Below, piece after piece: positions 33,401 to 43,409 of a stretch of 64,000 nt of DNA. Source of the stretch: Spirogloea muscicola (lineage: Eukaryota; Streptophyta; Zygnematophyceae; Spirogloeales; Spirogloeaceae); contig WELB01000071.1 of NCBI GenBank assembly GCA_009602725.1, positions 540,464 to 604,463 of the forward strand, given 5' to 3'. The notes under the pieces were generated by a model. The model had not been told where the DNA came from, made no database searches, and worked only from the letters and a program-made list of their open reading frames with translations. Made by a program: the position numbers and the translations under genes. Within the stretch, counting starts at the first letter, position 1. Every line of letters starts with the position of its first letter.

Positions 33401-34399
33401 CTCGCGGCACACCCCGACATGGCAGGCCAGGCGGTCTCGTTTGCGCACCTCGCGCACACCGCTGACCTGCGCGTCCAAGCGCGCTTCGCGGCCGTCGTCG
33501 ACAAAGCCGCCTACACCACCGTCGTACTGCAGCTCCCTGAGGCCGACCAGCGCGGGCGCGCGAGACTCCTCTCTGCCTCGTCCCCGGGAGCAGCGGCGTG
33601 GCTTCAGGCCCTCCCCCTCACCGACGCCCTCACGCTTCCCGATGAGGTCTTCCGTACTGCAGTCCACAGGCTCCTGGGCTTGCCGCCTCCTTGTCTCCAG
33701 GGCGTGCGACAATGTGCATGCGGCGAGCGAGGGGCCGAGTCTGGGGAGCTAGCCGCCCACGTCCTGCGCTGCGCTCACGGCGGCGAGCGGACGGCGGCCC
33801 ACGACCGCCTCCGCGATGCCATGCATGGCATCCTGGCGGAGGCGGGCTTCTCGGTGGCTGCGGAGCACTCCGGCGTCATGCCGCTACAGGAGAGGGCCGA
33901 CGGTGTCCACGGCCGGCGAGTCGACCTGGTGGCCACCCCACAGGCCGGCGGGCCACGTCTTCTCCTGGACGTGGTGACCACCGACGCCTTCGACCGCTCC
34001 CACCCAGTCCAGTGTGCCACCCAGGCTGGGTATGCGGTCGAAGGCGCCGCTCGCGCAAAGGTGACCAAGTACGCCGACCATCCGCCAGCCGACGCGTTCT
34101 TCCCTCTGGCTATCGACACCCATGGGGCGTTGGGTGCTCGGTGGCTCGAACTGCTCCACCAACTTGCTCGTCACGCCGTTGCCCGCCGCTTCCATGGGGA
34201 GCCGGTGGACTTCCCCGCCGCCGGGTCGTTGGCCCAGGTGTATCGCATGCGCCTGGCCGTCTCGCTGCAGAGGTCCATGGCCCGTGCGCTGCACCTGCGT
34301 GCTGGCCGAGCCCTTGCTGCTGCCTCTGGCTCTGGCCAGGGGACATACTTCCAGGAGCATAGCCTCTCCGACCTGCGCCTGCTTAGCAGGGGTTACTGA
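30410..34399 (+). CDS. LINE-A ORF: non-LTR reverse transcriptase with restriction-like endonuclease
   Basis: One uninterrupted ORF of 1,329 residues. Order: C2H2 zinc finger CPTCPRDF...MHKKHC (about 88-108); three 49-residue Pro-rich tandem repeats (119-266); second C2H2 finger CQLCQKTF...NHQRAC (about 295-316); reverse transcriptase with VRPIAIGEVLYRLVSR (about 612), VLAVDVANAFNTVER (about 674), GTRQGDPLAGFFF (about 731) and the catalytic FADDTTIVG (about 767); Cys-His motif CACG...HVLRC (about 1102); restriction-like endonuclease region RRVDLVATP...LLLDVVTTD, followed by the KVTKY lysine motif (about 1170-1225); end SDLRLLSRGY. Single ORF, N-terminal fingers and C-terminal endonuclease place it with R2-like elements, not with APE-type LINEs. 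All catalytic motifs are intact, so it could be active. An earlier in-frame start at 30410 is preceded by no obvious alternative. Confidence 0.92.
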   Translation: MGSAAASRPPPAPAPAASAAPPAAAAPPTRPGRRRRSRSPEYPQAKFAWAQRCLTLAALHAATAPPPEQPPLLPPPSSPPEASARAQCPTCPRDFKNQKGVSMHKKHCKGSPSPAGTTPGVAAAAGNPIATVLAASPQEQATEEHPLPPAQPPSPPPSPPPPPPSTPPDVAAAAGSPTAMVLDASPQEPAREEHPLPPAQPPSPPPSPPPPPPSTSPDVAAAACSPTATVRAARPQEPATEEHPSPPAQPPSPPPSCPPRSAPSTPPPSPPPPPPPSEPAPPPSPPPRSPDPPRCQLCQKTFSTRSGRSNHQRACTCTNNRAEQARSAAAAGGRRGRPGRPPAPSPPTPQHWEWLAGLDLAAVHRTAALPLLRHVPRWARPHLRRALRPVTQRIVADHRDEAAWKLFLLFPRLLLGRVSPDGRKQGQQPLLERVHMFESGHWEELLARHDAAVATSAANGGGRGTTHDRAASVRRALRYGHAGELSRAVQALDDAMLAPTNAATRAALDSLHPPASSSLPPWLAAFAPPEEVVLEADALKKALQTSRRAAAGGPSRMLTEHLREIFLEGEAADFNGLLQICQHLARDNVPAGIRGVLCTSTLLALDKPSGGVRPIAIGEVLYRLVSRVLWQQHAGPAQVHLAPHQYGAGLRSGGEAVVHGVRATLDQHPGWLVLAVDVANAFNTVERASIAEELRASFPSLVPFFRLGYGQPSDLLWRTGGEQVEVLQSRTGTRQGDPLAGFFFALAHNRALQATAAAHPGVLLPTFADDTTIVGPPEDVAAAFGTFEQQLASLGLSIRAAKCAAWSPGVIPPTLALPPGCRTPADGFTLLGVPIGTPAFVEGQLRARLEEHLLPAARLPELEDMQLSLAMLTKAIGQRPQYLTRATPPSPGALAAYEAFDAGMGASLAALVRHPGFVPSSAALHQAALPISHGGLGLRPLVRSCRAAYLGSWAQTAASVAQRFLVHGRRALEQAVVEVDKGALPFQVALSTAHQELLAAHPDMAGQAVSFAHLAHTADLRVQARFAAVVDKAAYTTVVLQLPEADQRGRARLLSASSPGAAAWLQALPLTDALTLPDEVFRTAVHRLLGLPPPCLQGVRQCACGERGAESGELAAHVLRCAHGGERTAAHDRLRDAMHGILAEAGFSVAAEHSGVMPLQERADGVHGRRVDLVATPQAGGPRLLLDVVTTDAFDRSHPVQCATQAGYAVEGAARAKVTKYADHPPADAFFPLAIDTHGALGARWLELLHQLARHAVARRFHGEPVDFPAAGSLAQVYRMRLAVSLQRSMARALHLRAGRALAAASGSGQGTYFQEHSLSDLRLLSRGY
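30767..31207 (+). repeat. Three 147-bp tandem repeats inside the LINE-A ORF
   Basis: Units start at 30767, 30914 and 31061, each encoding (G/D)VAAAA(G/C)(N/S)P...ATEEHP...PPAQPPSPPP. The 49-residue period keeps the frame. Differences between units are few, so the expansion is recent. Confidence 0.85.
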
Positions 34400-34903
34400 G
34401 TGGTTAGTAGCTGCTTTGTTTTTTCTTGTGTGCTTGTCATTTCTGCTGCTTCGCCTTAGGGCTTCGCCTGGCTTCCCCCCCCCTCTTCTTGTACTCTGTT
34501 CATTCTTTTTTGGGCTGGCTGTTCCAGCCCATATTCTCAATGGGCGAGCCCTTCTTCAATTCCTAAGGGGGCTGGGGCTCTGAATCCCGGGGGCTACCGG
34601 GAAAGCTTCGCAAAATCGCTGTTTGGCCCCTCGGACCCTGTCAATCTCGGGCTGGCTTTTTCTTTCTCTTCTCTATGGGCGAGCACTTCTCTCTTTTCAT
34701 AGCCCTAAAGCAAAAGCTTTCAAATTGCTCGAGTCCTCACCCTCTCTATGGGCGAGCACATTCTTTCAGGACCTCCATCACTCATCAACACTCGAGGTAA
34801 TACTTTCTTCATCATTGCTAATCGCTTGTAGGCCCCTTCCAAACCTTTGTCAATTCTTTTTGGGCTGGCTTTTCGCAGCCCTTGCCCCAATTGGGAAAGT
34901 GAT
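34400..34903 (+). mobile_element. LINE-A 3' UTR and extra LINE-A tail pieces
   Basis: After the stop at 34399: GTGGTTAGTAGCTGC, a C-run, then TTCTTTTTTGGGCTGGCTG and CAGCCCATATTCTCAATGGG at 34500-34545. Additional partial tails begin at 34645 and 34850 (GGGCTGGCTTTTCGCAGCCC), so several 3' ends are stacked. The true 3' end of the full element was not determined. Confidence 0.75.
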
Positions 34904-35086
34904 CGTGTATTAGAAAGAAATGTAGGCCAAATGGCCAGGTACAAAGGCAAGCACATTTAAAAATCTACATAACCTACAGCAGATTGACCCGCTCAATAAC
35001 CACGGGTCAAAACATAAAGGTCACTACTCGATGCATGAATACTAGATGCCAGGAACGGAGCCCTTCTGCCACCTACTAGAGCTCTG
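34904..35086 (-). mobile_element. LINE-B 3' UTR and C-terminal codons
   Basis: The minus strand encodes ALVGGRRAPFLASSIHASSS to DLYVLTRGY and a stop at 34999, then the 3' UTR with GGCCATTTGGCC. It is nearly identical to 25125-25307. Confidence 0.85.
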
Positions 35087-35964
35087 TTGGGAGTGCCACT
35101 TCTTCTCGCCACCACCGGCACAACCCATTCCTCAGGGTTGGTCGCGCTTCGGGTGCCCCCGCTAGTCTTGCGCCATTTGGCGAGTCGCAAAGGCCTGCCG
35201 CCCTTGCCGCCACGTTGTCGCGTTGTGGGGCGGGCTCCTTCGCGGGGCAGCAATATCCCATCCCCTCCCACTTTCCAGGCGGGCTGACCTGGTGGCGCCA
35301 TCGCCGCGCCGCCCTAGCTGCCGACGTGGAGGAGATAGAAGCAGCTCATTATAATAGGGTGGAGCCCCATTGCCCCACCCACCTCGGGCTTCTTGGCGTG
35401 CTCCCAAAGCTGCGAAAGCCGTGCCCCTAACTCGGCGGCAGCGCCGCGGGGACGAGGCCGGGTGTTTACACCCGGCGCTGTTGTGTTCGGCCCAGCGCCC
35501 TGACCGTCGCTTTCCATAATGAAGAAACGACCATTTCAACCCATGCACCCACGCAGCACACGAGCCAGAATAATGTTCAAGTAGTCACCACGAGAGCACA
35601 CGCACCAGTCACTCTCCAGAGTGGTGCTAGGAAACGTACAAGCTCGGTGTCGAGCTTCTGCTAGATTAGATTTTAAGAATGAGTCTTATGCTCCACTCAC
35701 ATCCGAAGACAGTCTCAGTGGCGAGACTTTACTGCACTCAGCACTACATTCAGGAAGCATAGTGCGCTGCTCATGATCTGCATGTAGATCAGTTCGCTGC
35801 ATGCCAAGGATAAAGCGTAGAAACTGTGTCAGCTTGTTCAGCCATTTGAGTTTCAGCCAAATAACGTCTCCATGCCCTCCCTGTTTCCTTGGCCCATATT
35901 GACAAAGCGTGTGGAGGACATTGTCAGGGGTTAACTAAGTTGCAAAGTCTAGAAAGTATGAACA
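35087..35964. other. Intergenic, no gene recognised
   Basis: GC-rich to about 35510, then AT-richer. Open frames up to 128 codons on the minus strand show no known motif, and one is continuous with the truncated LINE-B codons only by chance. Confidence 0.5.
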
Positions 35965-38009
35965 TCAGCCTGTGCGGATGTACTGAGGAGCAGGTGCGCT
36001 AACAGGATAAGGGTATATTGGGAAGCCATACTGAGGACCCTGTGCAGGATATCCATAGGCTGTATTAGAGGCAACTGGCTGCGAGTGGTGCTGGTGAAAG
36101 GCTGGAGGATGGTCTGCGTCAAGGCTGTAAGGGGATGGCCCAGTCCCATATGCTGGAAAGGGCGGCTGTGTATTCGCCTTCTTTCTACGCCACCATTGGT
36201 AAAGGACATAGAGGAAAAAGATGAAAACAGCTGCAGCGATGACAATCCAGATAACCAGGGCAGCAGTGCCATGCAGCCAGCGCGAGGAGGAGCCATAGTA
36301 GTAGTAATACCCCGAGGGGGAATTATTGCCGCCTGTAGGATCCAGGTTCTGCGTTGACGTGAATGTGTGAGAAGAGGTGACCTTGCCGTAGGGATCAAAG
36401 TACGAGACGCCCTGTACAATGTCAGAGGACACGAATTAGGCATAGCTGATATGGCAACTGACATTTCCAGAAAGATCGAGGGTAAAGCAGCATCTAGGCC
36501 TGTCTCTGAGCTGTTCTGATCTCAAGTGTGATGTGCCAATCTTGAGTACAACCATGCAACATGCGCACCTGAAAAATAGTTTCAGGGTGGTTGGCCAGGA
36601 CAAGCTGGAAAGCTGAAGCTGCTTGCTCGTAATTAGACTTTGAGAAGATCGTCTTTGACTCCACAGTGATACCTTTGGCACCCTGCGTTATGACGTCCAC
36701 ATCCTTGATTGTGACCTGTGAGCAAGTCTGTTGTCTAGTTAGACAGCAACCATGCATTCACACACCAGGCTTGAGAGCAGCTGCTCATCTCAATATGGCT
36801 GATAGTATATTGTGTGGCAGCTTATACAGCTACTTTGGCTGATTCAATCTGCAGCAGCGTGCTTGTTTCCGGATATCCACTGAGGTGACAGATGGAGATA
36901 TCATCTTCGGTACAAGTTGCTGACCTGCCCTGTGAAATTGACCGTGCTTCCTGCATTGACTGCAGCTGCCACCATTGCATCCACAAACTTGTCTTGAAAG
37001 TCGTTAATGGAAGCATTTCCATTCGTGATGGGGCTGCTGAAGATCATGTCACTGTAGACAGCTCCATCGTTGTTATCTCCAGAGGTTATAGGAGGCAGGG
37101 TTGGGGGAGGACTCATTTGCTCCTGTTTCCGTGCAAGAGACAGTGAGAGCACAAAAGATATTCTATTGTGGAATCCACCTTACAAAGAATAGATTCAGGG
37201 ACAGCAGAACGTGAGCAGGCATAAGCAGAGCCGCTTCTCAAGCATCACCACTTGAGCAACCATGCGCAGTGCTACCTGTTGGAGGAGCCGCCGTGAAGCT
37301 GTACTGATTGAACCACTGGGAGAGAGCCTGGTCATATATCGTGCAGCAGTACGATCAATGAGGAAGTGTTTGAAAGTACTTATGTATCGTGCGGAACTTG
37401 ACAAGCACTAATCCCTGGTCATCTGGGGCAGCCCTGCAGTCAGCAATAATGGCAGAAGACCACAGCAGCTGATCGCCCTCTGGCACGGCTGACTGGCAGG
37501 TGCTCAATCCGCGCAGGATCACTGGAGTTAAAAGATCGAGGTTGCAGATATTGCAGTGGCACTCGCGTCTAGAAGTGGTCGAGAGGTGGCGCACCAGCCT
37601 GCTTGGGCATGCTGGAGGCACTTGGCTGCAGCAGCGCCGGCACCACAGTCGCCTGCAGGCGCGCCATGGAGCCAACAAGCTGGTCTTGAGACGCATTCCG
37701 GCGTCGGGAAATGTGGGGAAGACCGTGCCCGAAGCGAGTTGCGCGGCTGTAGACATCAGCCCCTGGCGTCTGCCCGAGGTGGCGGCTAGCGGGGGCCCAG
37801 CAGAACGACAGGGCGCCGTGCCCGTGTCCCCCCGGCGCGGGCGCGAAGCTCGCGCCGGACGGAGGAGGTCGTGACGCACCGGTGGCTCGGGCGCGGGGCG
37901 CCGCGGAGGCCGCCAGCAACAGCAGCGCGGCCGTGAGGGCGCGCACAGGGCCAGCGGCGCATCCGGGGCCGGGGCCGGAGCCTGGGCCGCCGCGCCGGGT
38001 GGCCACCNT
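35965..38009 (-). CDS. Type I membrane protein with Tyr/Pro-rich tail, unknown function
   Basis: Exon 1 (37880-38009) encodes a signal peptide (RALTAALLLLAASAAPRARA). Its ATG would fall on the ambiguous base 38008. Later exons: about 37420-37500 (VPEGDQLLWSSAIIADCRAA), 36936-37130 (SGDNNDGAVYSDMIFSSPIT and DFQDKFVDAMVAAAVNAGST), 36568-36716 (VTIKDVDVITQGAKGITVES), about 36450-36500 (CCFTLDLSGN), and 35965-36420 with the membrane segment (AALVIWIVIAAAVFIFFLYV), WRRKK and a tail of GYPAQGPQYGF-type repeats. The larger luminal region and the single helix suggest a receptor- or adhesion-like surface protein, but no family is recognised. The exon 2-3 joins are tentative. Confidence 0.6.
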
Positions 38010-38010
38010 T

Positions 38011-38050
<40 letters not shown>

Positions 38051-39334
38051 GGCGCCGCCTGCGGAAGTCCTGCTGATGTGGAGAGGAGAGCAGAAATGGC
38101 GGTGGGGGTTGGCATGACTTGCCACCCCCGTCTCGCCTCGCCGCCCAGCGAGGCGAGAGGGAAGAGAAAGTGGCTCTCCCAAAAGCGAAGCAAACAGCTC
38201 TTCCAAAGCAAGGCGATGAGAAGGCGCCGGTACGCATGAGATGAAAGGGTGGCCGATTTAAGCCAAAACACTGTTTACGCAAAAGCTAGTGCAAGAAGTA
38301 TGGCTACATTAAACAAAGCCCTGGGTAAGGTAACAGTGTGACGTTAGTCCCCAGGATGAGCACATTGAGGCATTTCTTTCTATCATTCAGACATGACAGG
38401 CAAGGGAACTGAAGAAGAAGGCTCGCCCAGAACTGGCTCTCCCAAAGAAGGTAGCGACAGGTTAGCTTGGGGAGACGGAGCGCCGCCACGGTAGCGGGGC
38501 CTGCCTTGAAGCGCGCGCCCAGCACGGTGATCAGTAGCCAGAAGAAGCAGCTCTTCCAATATAAGGCAATGACTGTGAGAGAACAGACCATAGGAATGTA
38601 AAAGGGCCGATAGGCGAAGAAGTGCGAAACTACTCTTGGTATGAATCCTGCGAGTGGGCGCTCAATAGAAGGAAAAGCCCTTCCAGTTTAAGGCAATGGC
38701 TGAGGAAGAAAGTGGCTCTCCCAATTGGGGCAAGGGCTGTAATAAGCCAGCCCGAAAAGCGGTGAGAGGCAAACCCAAAGGGATGTACAAGGATTGCAAG
38801 GGCCGAAACGCGCAACAAGCACGAAAGTATTCTTAATGACTCCTGCCAGTGGTGCTCGATAACCTCTAGTCAGCAAGTGCAGATCAGATTACCAGAGGGC
38901 GGAAAAACGTCACCCTCGCGGACCCGGGAGGCAGCCGCCTGAGTTTGGGAGCGCTGCAAGTTGAGCGAGAGCCGATTCTGTAACATGCAATGATTGCCTG
39001 CGGAATGCTAGTGTGCCCCAAGCTGCCCCCCGAGTGCGACGACGCGCGTCAACCAGCTGGGCTGATGCTGGATGAGGGAGGACCATTTCATACCGTAGCG
39101 ACCGCTAATGTACTTTGGCAGCCGCCAAGATCTCCTTCCAGGAGTATTGAGAGGAATTGAGGCTGCTGGCTGCAATGCAATTACTCGCAACAATCATGCC
39201 CTCTGCATGTACACCACTGCCCTACACAGTGAGGCGCTGAGTGCCTGCTCCCACCCTGTTGCATCTTACACACAATCCACAGTGGAGAAGGGCGGAGCTG
39301 CTAGAGAGCTTGGCGGGCCTGGCATTCAATTGGC
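38010..39334. repeat. Intergenic with (CCG)n, repeat C, LINE-A and LINE-B scraps
   Basis: (CCG)n at 38012-38052. Repeat C on the minus strand at 38219-38292 (CGGCCACCCTTTCATCTCAT). LINE-A hairpin on the minus strand at 38720-38755 (TTTCGGGCTGGCTTATTAC). LINE C-terminal scrap on the minus strand at 38845-38880, encoding SDLHLLTRGY with the stop TGA changed to CGA. From 38880 to 39334 nothing was recognised apart from the 3' flank of RRP36. Confidence 0.65.
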
Positions 39335-41735
39335 TCACTCTTCCACGGTTCTCCTGTATGGCACCCGCCGGTGGTCCTTCGAAGCATTTCTTTTTCTCCT
39401 CTTGGCCAGGAAAGCTTCCAACTTCCCAGCGGCCTGCCATATAGCAGCATGCCCAACTGCATGCTCAGCATTGTCCACTGGCCGCATGCTTTCTCATAGG
39501 CCAAGTAAGACCGAGCAGCTTTCAGCATACTCAATGTCAGCTGCAGCAAATGAGCTTGTCTAGATCTCCGGCACCCAATTGTTCAGGACTGAGGTCAGAA
39601 GCAACACTCACCTTCAGCTCCTTGTACTTAGCAATCAAATCCTCTCGCCGTAGTACCTCTGACAAATGCTCAGCCAGATCAATTGCATCACCAGACTGCC
39701 GAAATGTGCACTTTCAAACACGTGACAAGCAGAGAATGCAGTGCTTGCACACCTCCAATTAACAAGAAGTTGCTTGCTGCAACTGTGGCAAAGATGACTG
39801 CTCACTCTTTGTCACATAAAATGGCTTCTTTCCCTTCATTACTGCTTCCTTTTCACGGCGCTTTCGTTCAAGGTTATGCTCCTCTTTGACTTTCCTGGTC
39901 CTTTCCTCTTGTAGCTGTAAATCCTACAGGACGAAACGAACACAGTGAGTCAGAAGGACCACGCCTGGCTCAAGTGACCGGATCATGTACTGCATATATA
40001 GGCATGGGAAAAGCGAAAGCAAAGACGGATAGGACGTACAATGTTCTTCACCAACTTCTGCAGCTCCTCCCTGCGCTCCACCCTTTTCTCCTTCTTAATC
40101 AGCTTCTGGAGCCTCTGTTAGTGGCAGAAAGTCAAGACATCAAAATAGCAACTTGCAGCAACAAGAGGAGAAAGGAGGGCTACGCTCTGCTGTGGCTTCT
40201 GAGGAAGGACAGAGGTGGGTCGCTAAAGAGCAGGAGAGCAGACCTGACGCTCAGCGGGAAGCTGCTCATTGTAGATGAAGTTGTACGCAGCTTTGAACCT
40301 GGACATACATGCACTTCGGTGGGATGTATTGCACACACTTTGGAAAGCAGAGCAGAAAGGTGACCATGTGTGAGCAGACATGGAGGATTGACAGCCTGGC
40401 ACCGTCCTCCTATTCACTCTGATACTCGTGCTTCTTCTGAGATCATGGAAAGAGGCAGACTGGTACAGATGAATCAGTGCTGCACTCCAGGAAGAATGTC
40501 ATATGATTGGCACTGTAAGTGGAAGTACAGCTCACAAGCTCACCTGCCTTCATCATACTTGCCACAAAGCGACTCAAACCGGGGATCTCGGACATCCTGC
40601 AAGCATAATCATCTTGATGTGTAAGATAGAGACGCTCCAAACGCCTCAGAATATAGCAGATCTCTGAGGATAAGGTGGTCCCTAGATGCCTGCTTGGGCA
40701 GCGGTACAGGATTGCCGGCCATCCAAGCAATCCCAGCATGCGCTCTATAAGGGCACTCCCAGGTCAATTCATAATAGGAGTGGCACCTCTAAAAGGTATC
40801 TCAACCAACAAGTGCTGACTGCCAAGCAAACTCTACGCTCCATATCTCTCACCAGCTTGGGCGCCTGAATAACATCACGAAATCTTGGGACGGGCTTCTT
40901 GGCTGGTTGCTCCATAGGCCTTCACCAGCCTCGAGCAACTACAGTGACTGTGAGAAGGTAAGCAGCAGCCAGTATCTACATGCAAGCAGAGGTACACACA
41001 GCAGAGCACTGGCAAATGCTACGAGCAATAGCCTGCCACCTCGTCTGCAGACTTGCTAGCTATGCTTCAACATCTGAGTGCATCTTTATATGCATGTCTC
41101 AGAGAACGAGCATTTGGGTCATATGCGCCTGCTGATTACACGCCGGCTTCTGGTCGTTCATGCGCTACCTTTGCGAGCGTAGCATGACAGCGACCACTTA
41201 CAGTACATTGTTTGGTAAGATGATGCGTGTAACTTAAGCAGTACTTTGCTGCCTGCTGACAACTGGTCGAAAGTGGGCGATCCGGGAGGAAGAGGTGTCC
41301 TGGAGTGGCCGAGCTGCACCTGTTCTTGTTGGCTCGCTTGAGGCTCGCCGCCTTCGCCGCCTGGTGCCGCGGCACGAGGCCGCTGCCGTCGCTGCTCATG
41401 CGCCGGAGCTCCTCGAACGGGACGTCCGCCACAGCCTGCAGCAAGTCCTCCTGCCAAAGAGCCGGGGGCCGAAAGCATGCTGCATCAGTGGCACGCCCAA
41501 TAGCCAGCAATCGAGATCAGAGCCAGCATCTGGAATCGAACCTGACTCTCAACTCAACTCTGCTGCATTCCTATCAGAGCTCCGGGATGGCCGTCTGGTT
41601 CACCGCAAGCTGGTCTCTGGCGTGCACGCCCCCGCTGCCAGCCTCGCCCTGGTCCTCGTCCTCGCCGTCGTCCGCGTCGCCGCCATGGCGGCCTCCTCGT
41701 CGCGCCGGCGGCCGCTCGCCGCGGGTATGGCCTCG
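39335..41735 (-). CDS. RRP36: RRP36, ribosomal RNA processing protein
   Basis: Nucleolar protein needed for early cleavages of pre-rRNA leading to 18S. Conserved pieces in order on the complement: acidic N-terminus (DADDGEDEDQGEAGSG, about 41606-41690), DLLQAVADVPFEELRRM and PRHQAAKAASLKRANK (about 41325-41455), KKPVPRFRDVI (about 40880), DVRDPRFESLCGKYDE (about 40595), FKAAYNFIYNEQLPAE (about 40270), KLIKKEKRVERREELQKL (about 40080), DLQLQEERTRKVKEEHN and GKKPFY (about 39870), DLAEHLSEVLRR...AKYKELK (39612-39700) and the last exon 39335-39433 with KLEAFLAKRRKRNASKDHRR. The FEEL box, RDPRF box, coiled coil and basic C-terminus are the family signature. The start codon is probably in the gap at 41770. 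Confidence 0.9.
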
Positions 41736-41769
41736 CCGCAGGGCAGCGTCGGGGCCGGCGCCGCCCGCG

Positions 41770-41850
41770 NNNNNNNNNNNNNNNNNNNNNNNNNNNNNNN
41801 NNNNNNNNNNNNNNNNNNNNNNNNNNNNNNNNNNNNNNNNNNNNNNNNNN
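41770..41850. other. 81-N assembly gap
   Basis: Separates the RRP36 leader from a Yip1-family exon on the same strand. The stated length cannot hold the missing remainder of the Yip gene, so the size is probably nominal. Confidence 0.9.
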
Positions 41851-42018
41851 CAGCACGTCGCGCTTGAGCGTCTCCCACACCGGCTCCGTCAGCGTGCCGT
41901 GCGCCGGCCCGCCGCCGAAGCCCGCCAGCGGCACGGCGCTGGACGGGTCGCCGCCGCCGCTGTTGTAGAGGCCGCTGCTGCCGGAGCCGCCGCCGCCGCC
42001 TTTTTTTTTTTTTTTTTT
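41851..42018 (-). CDS. Yip1-domain family protein, N-terminal fragment at a gap
   Basis: The minus strand encodes SSGLYNSGGGDPSS, then GTLTEPVWETLKRDVL, ending at the gap. The TLTEPVWETLKRD block is the entry to the Yip1 domain (Golgi/ER membrane trafficking, YIPF family) in plant-like members. The membrane helices are missing, presumably within the gap. Upstream the frame passes an 18-A run (42001-42018 as T on the plus strand), where the reading frame is unreliable, so the start is unknown. The motif is short, hence the moderate confidence. Confidence 0.55.
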
Positions 42019-42113
42019 GGCGGCGGCGGCGGCGGTCCTGAGGACCCTCGGCGGCGGCTGCGGCGAAGGTCTGCGGCTGCAAGGCGGGAGCGGCAGCGCC
42101 GGCGGCTGCGGCG

Positions 42114-43409
42114 ATGGGCATGTTCGTGGGGCACGCCGGGCCGGGGACGTTCTGGCTCCTGGCGGGCGTCTGGCACCTCGCCAATACCGCCGCAAACCAC
42201 GCCGCGAACCGCGGCGGCGGCGGCGGCGGCGGCAGCGGCGGCTTCCGCACACGCGCATGGCACCCGGCGCGGCTGCCCGGCGCCAGCCGCTACCTGGAGC
42301 TGCTGCTCATCGCCGCGGCGGCGGCTTCCGAGATCGCCATGGAGCTCTTCATCCTGCCCCGGCGCCACCAGGTCTGCGCCGCCGCCGCCGCAGCCGCCGT
42401 GGTAGTGGGCTCGGCAGCCATGGAGGCGCCATGGCCTCATGGGTGCGCTCCCTCTGATGGGCGGCCACGCTGCCGTTGCGCTGCAGCCGCTGGACGACGA
42501 CTGGAGCATCCCGGCGTCCCACCTGAACAACTTCGAGCACTCGTTCATGTCGGGCTTCTTCCTCCTCTACGCCGTCGCGGCGCTCGCGGCGGAGGCCAGC
42601 GCGCTGCTCCCGCTGCCGCCGGGGGCGCTGCACGCGCTCGCCGCCGTCGCGTTCGCCCAGGAGGCGCTGCTCTTTGGCTTCCACTCCGCAGACCACATGG
42701 GCTTGGAGGGCCACTACCACTTCCTCCTCCTCCTCGCCATCCTCGCCGGTCAGTCTGCTGCAGTGCTCACCACGCCTGACAGAGACAGTGTCCGCCATAC
42801 TACATGTTGTCTGCCAGCGGCCTCGCAGAAGCGGCCCAGCCATGGCAGCGCTGGACTGTAGCCTCATGATGTTGCGCGTCGCTGCCAGGGCTCGTGGCGG
42901 GCCTTTTCGAGATCGCATACCCCCACGCAGTGCTCCTCCCTGTGGTGCGCTCCATGAGCATGGTGCTGCAGGGCACTTGGTTCTGGCAGACCGCGTTCTC
43001 CATCTTCACAGACGGCGGACTAGCGGAGGGTTGTGCGCGCGTGCGGCCGGAGGGCACTATCCACGACGTCGTTAGGTGCGGGACGGCCATGCAGGCGATG
43101 CGCGCCAAGGCGCTGGGCATCTTGCAGTACAACTGGCATTTGGGCGCTATCCTCGTCTTCACAGTTGTTGTCTTCTGCATTGCTGGCAAGCTTGCGGCCC
43201 GCCCCGGGGCCAGCTACGAGCCGCTCCACGACGAGGACGCTCCAGAGGTGGAGCTCTTTGGAAAGCCCCTCAGCAGTCAGTTGGAGGCAGGCACCGTCCC
43301 TAGTGGCAGACACAGAGGGCCTGCGCCCAGCCACAAGGGGGACGATGAGCCAGCCGAGAGCGGCAAGATGGAGCTAGACTCCAATGGCTTTCAAACAGTC
43401 TCCATCTGA
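42114..43409 (+). CDS. TMEM45/DUF716 family multi-pass membrane protein
   Basis: Exons 42114-42371, 42487-42748 and 42889-43409 join in phase to 346 residues. The family start MGMFVGHAGPGTFWLLAGVWH is clear, followed by ASEIAMELFILP, a HLNNFEHSFMSGFF segment with the conserved His of TMEM45, LLFGFHSADHMGLEGHYH (His-rich loop), VLQGTWFWQTAF, and ILQYNWHLGAILVFTVVVF. Seven hydrophobic helices are expected. Animal TMEM45 and plant DUF716 members are about 275-300 residues, so the Gly-rich insert after helix 1 and the acidic C-terminal tail are extras. The function is not well defined; plant members have been linked to responses to viruses. It is transcribed away from the Yip fragment. Confidence 0.9.
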
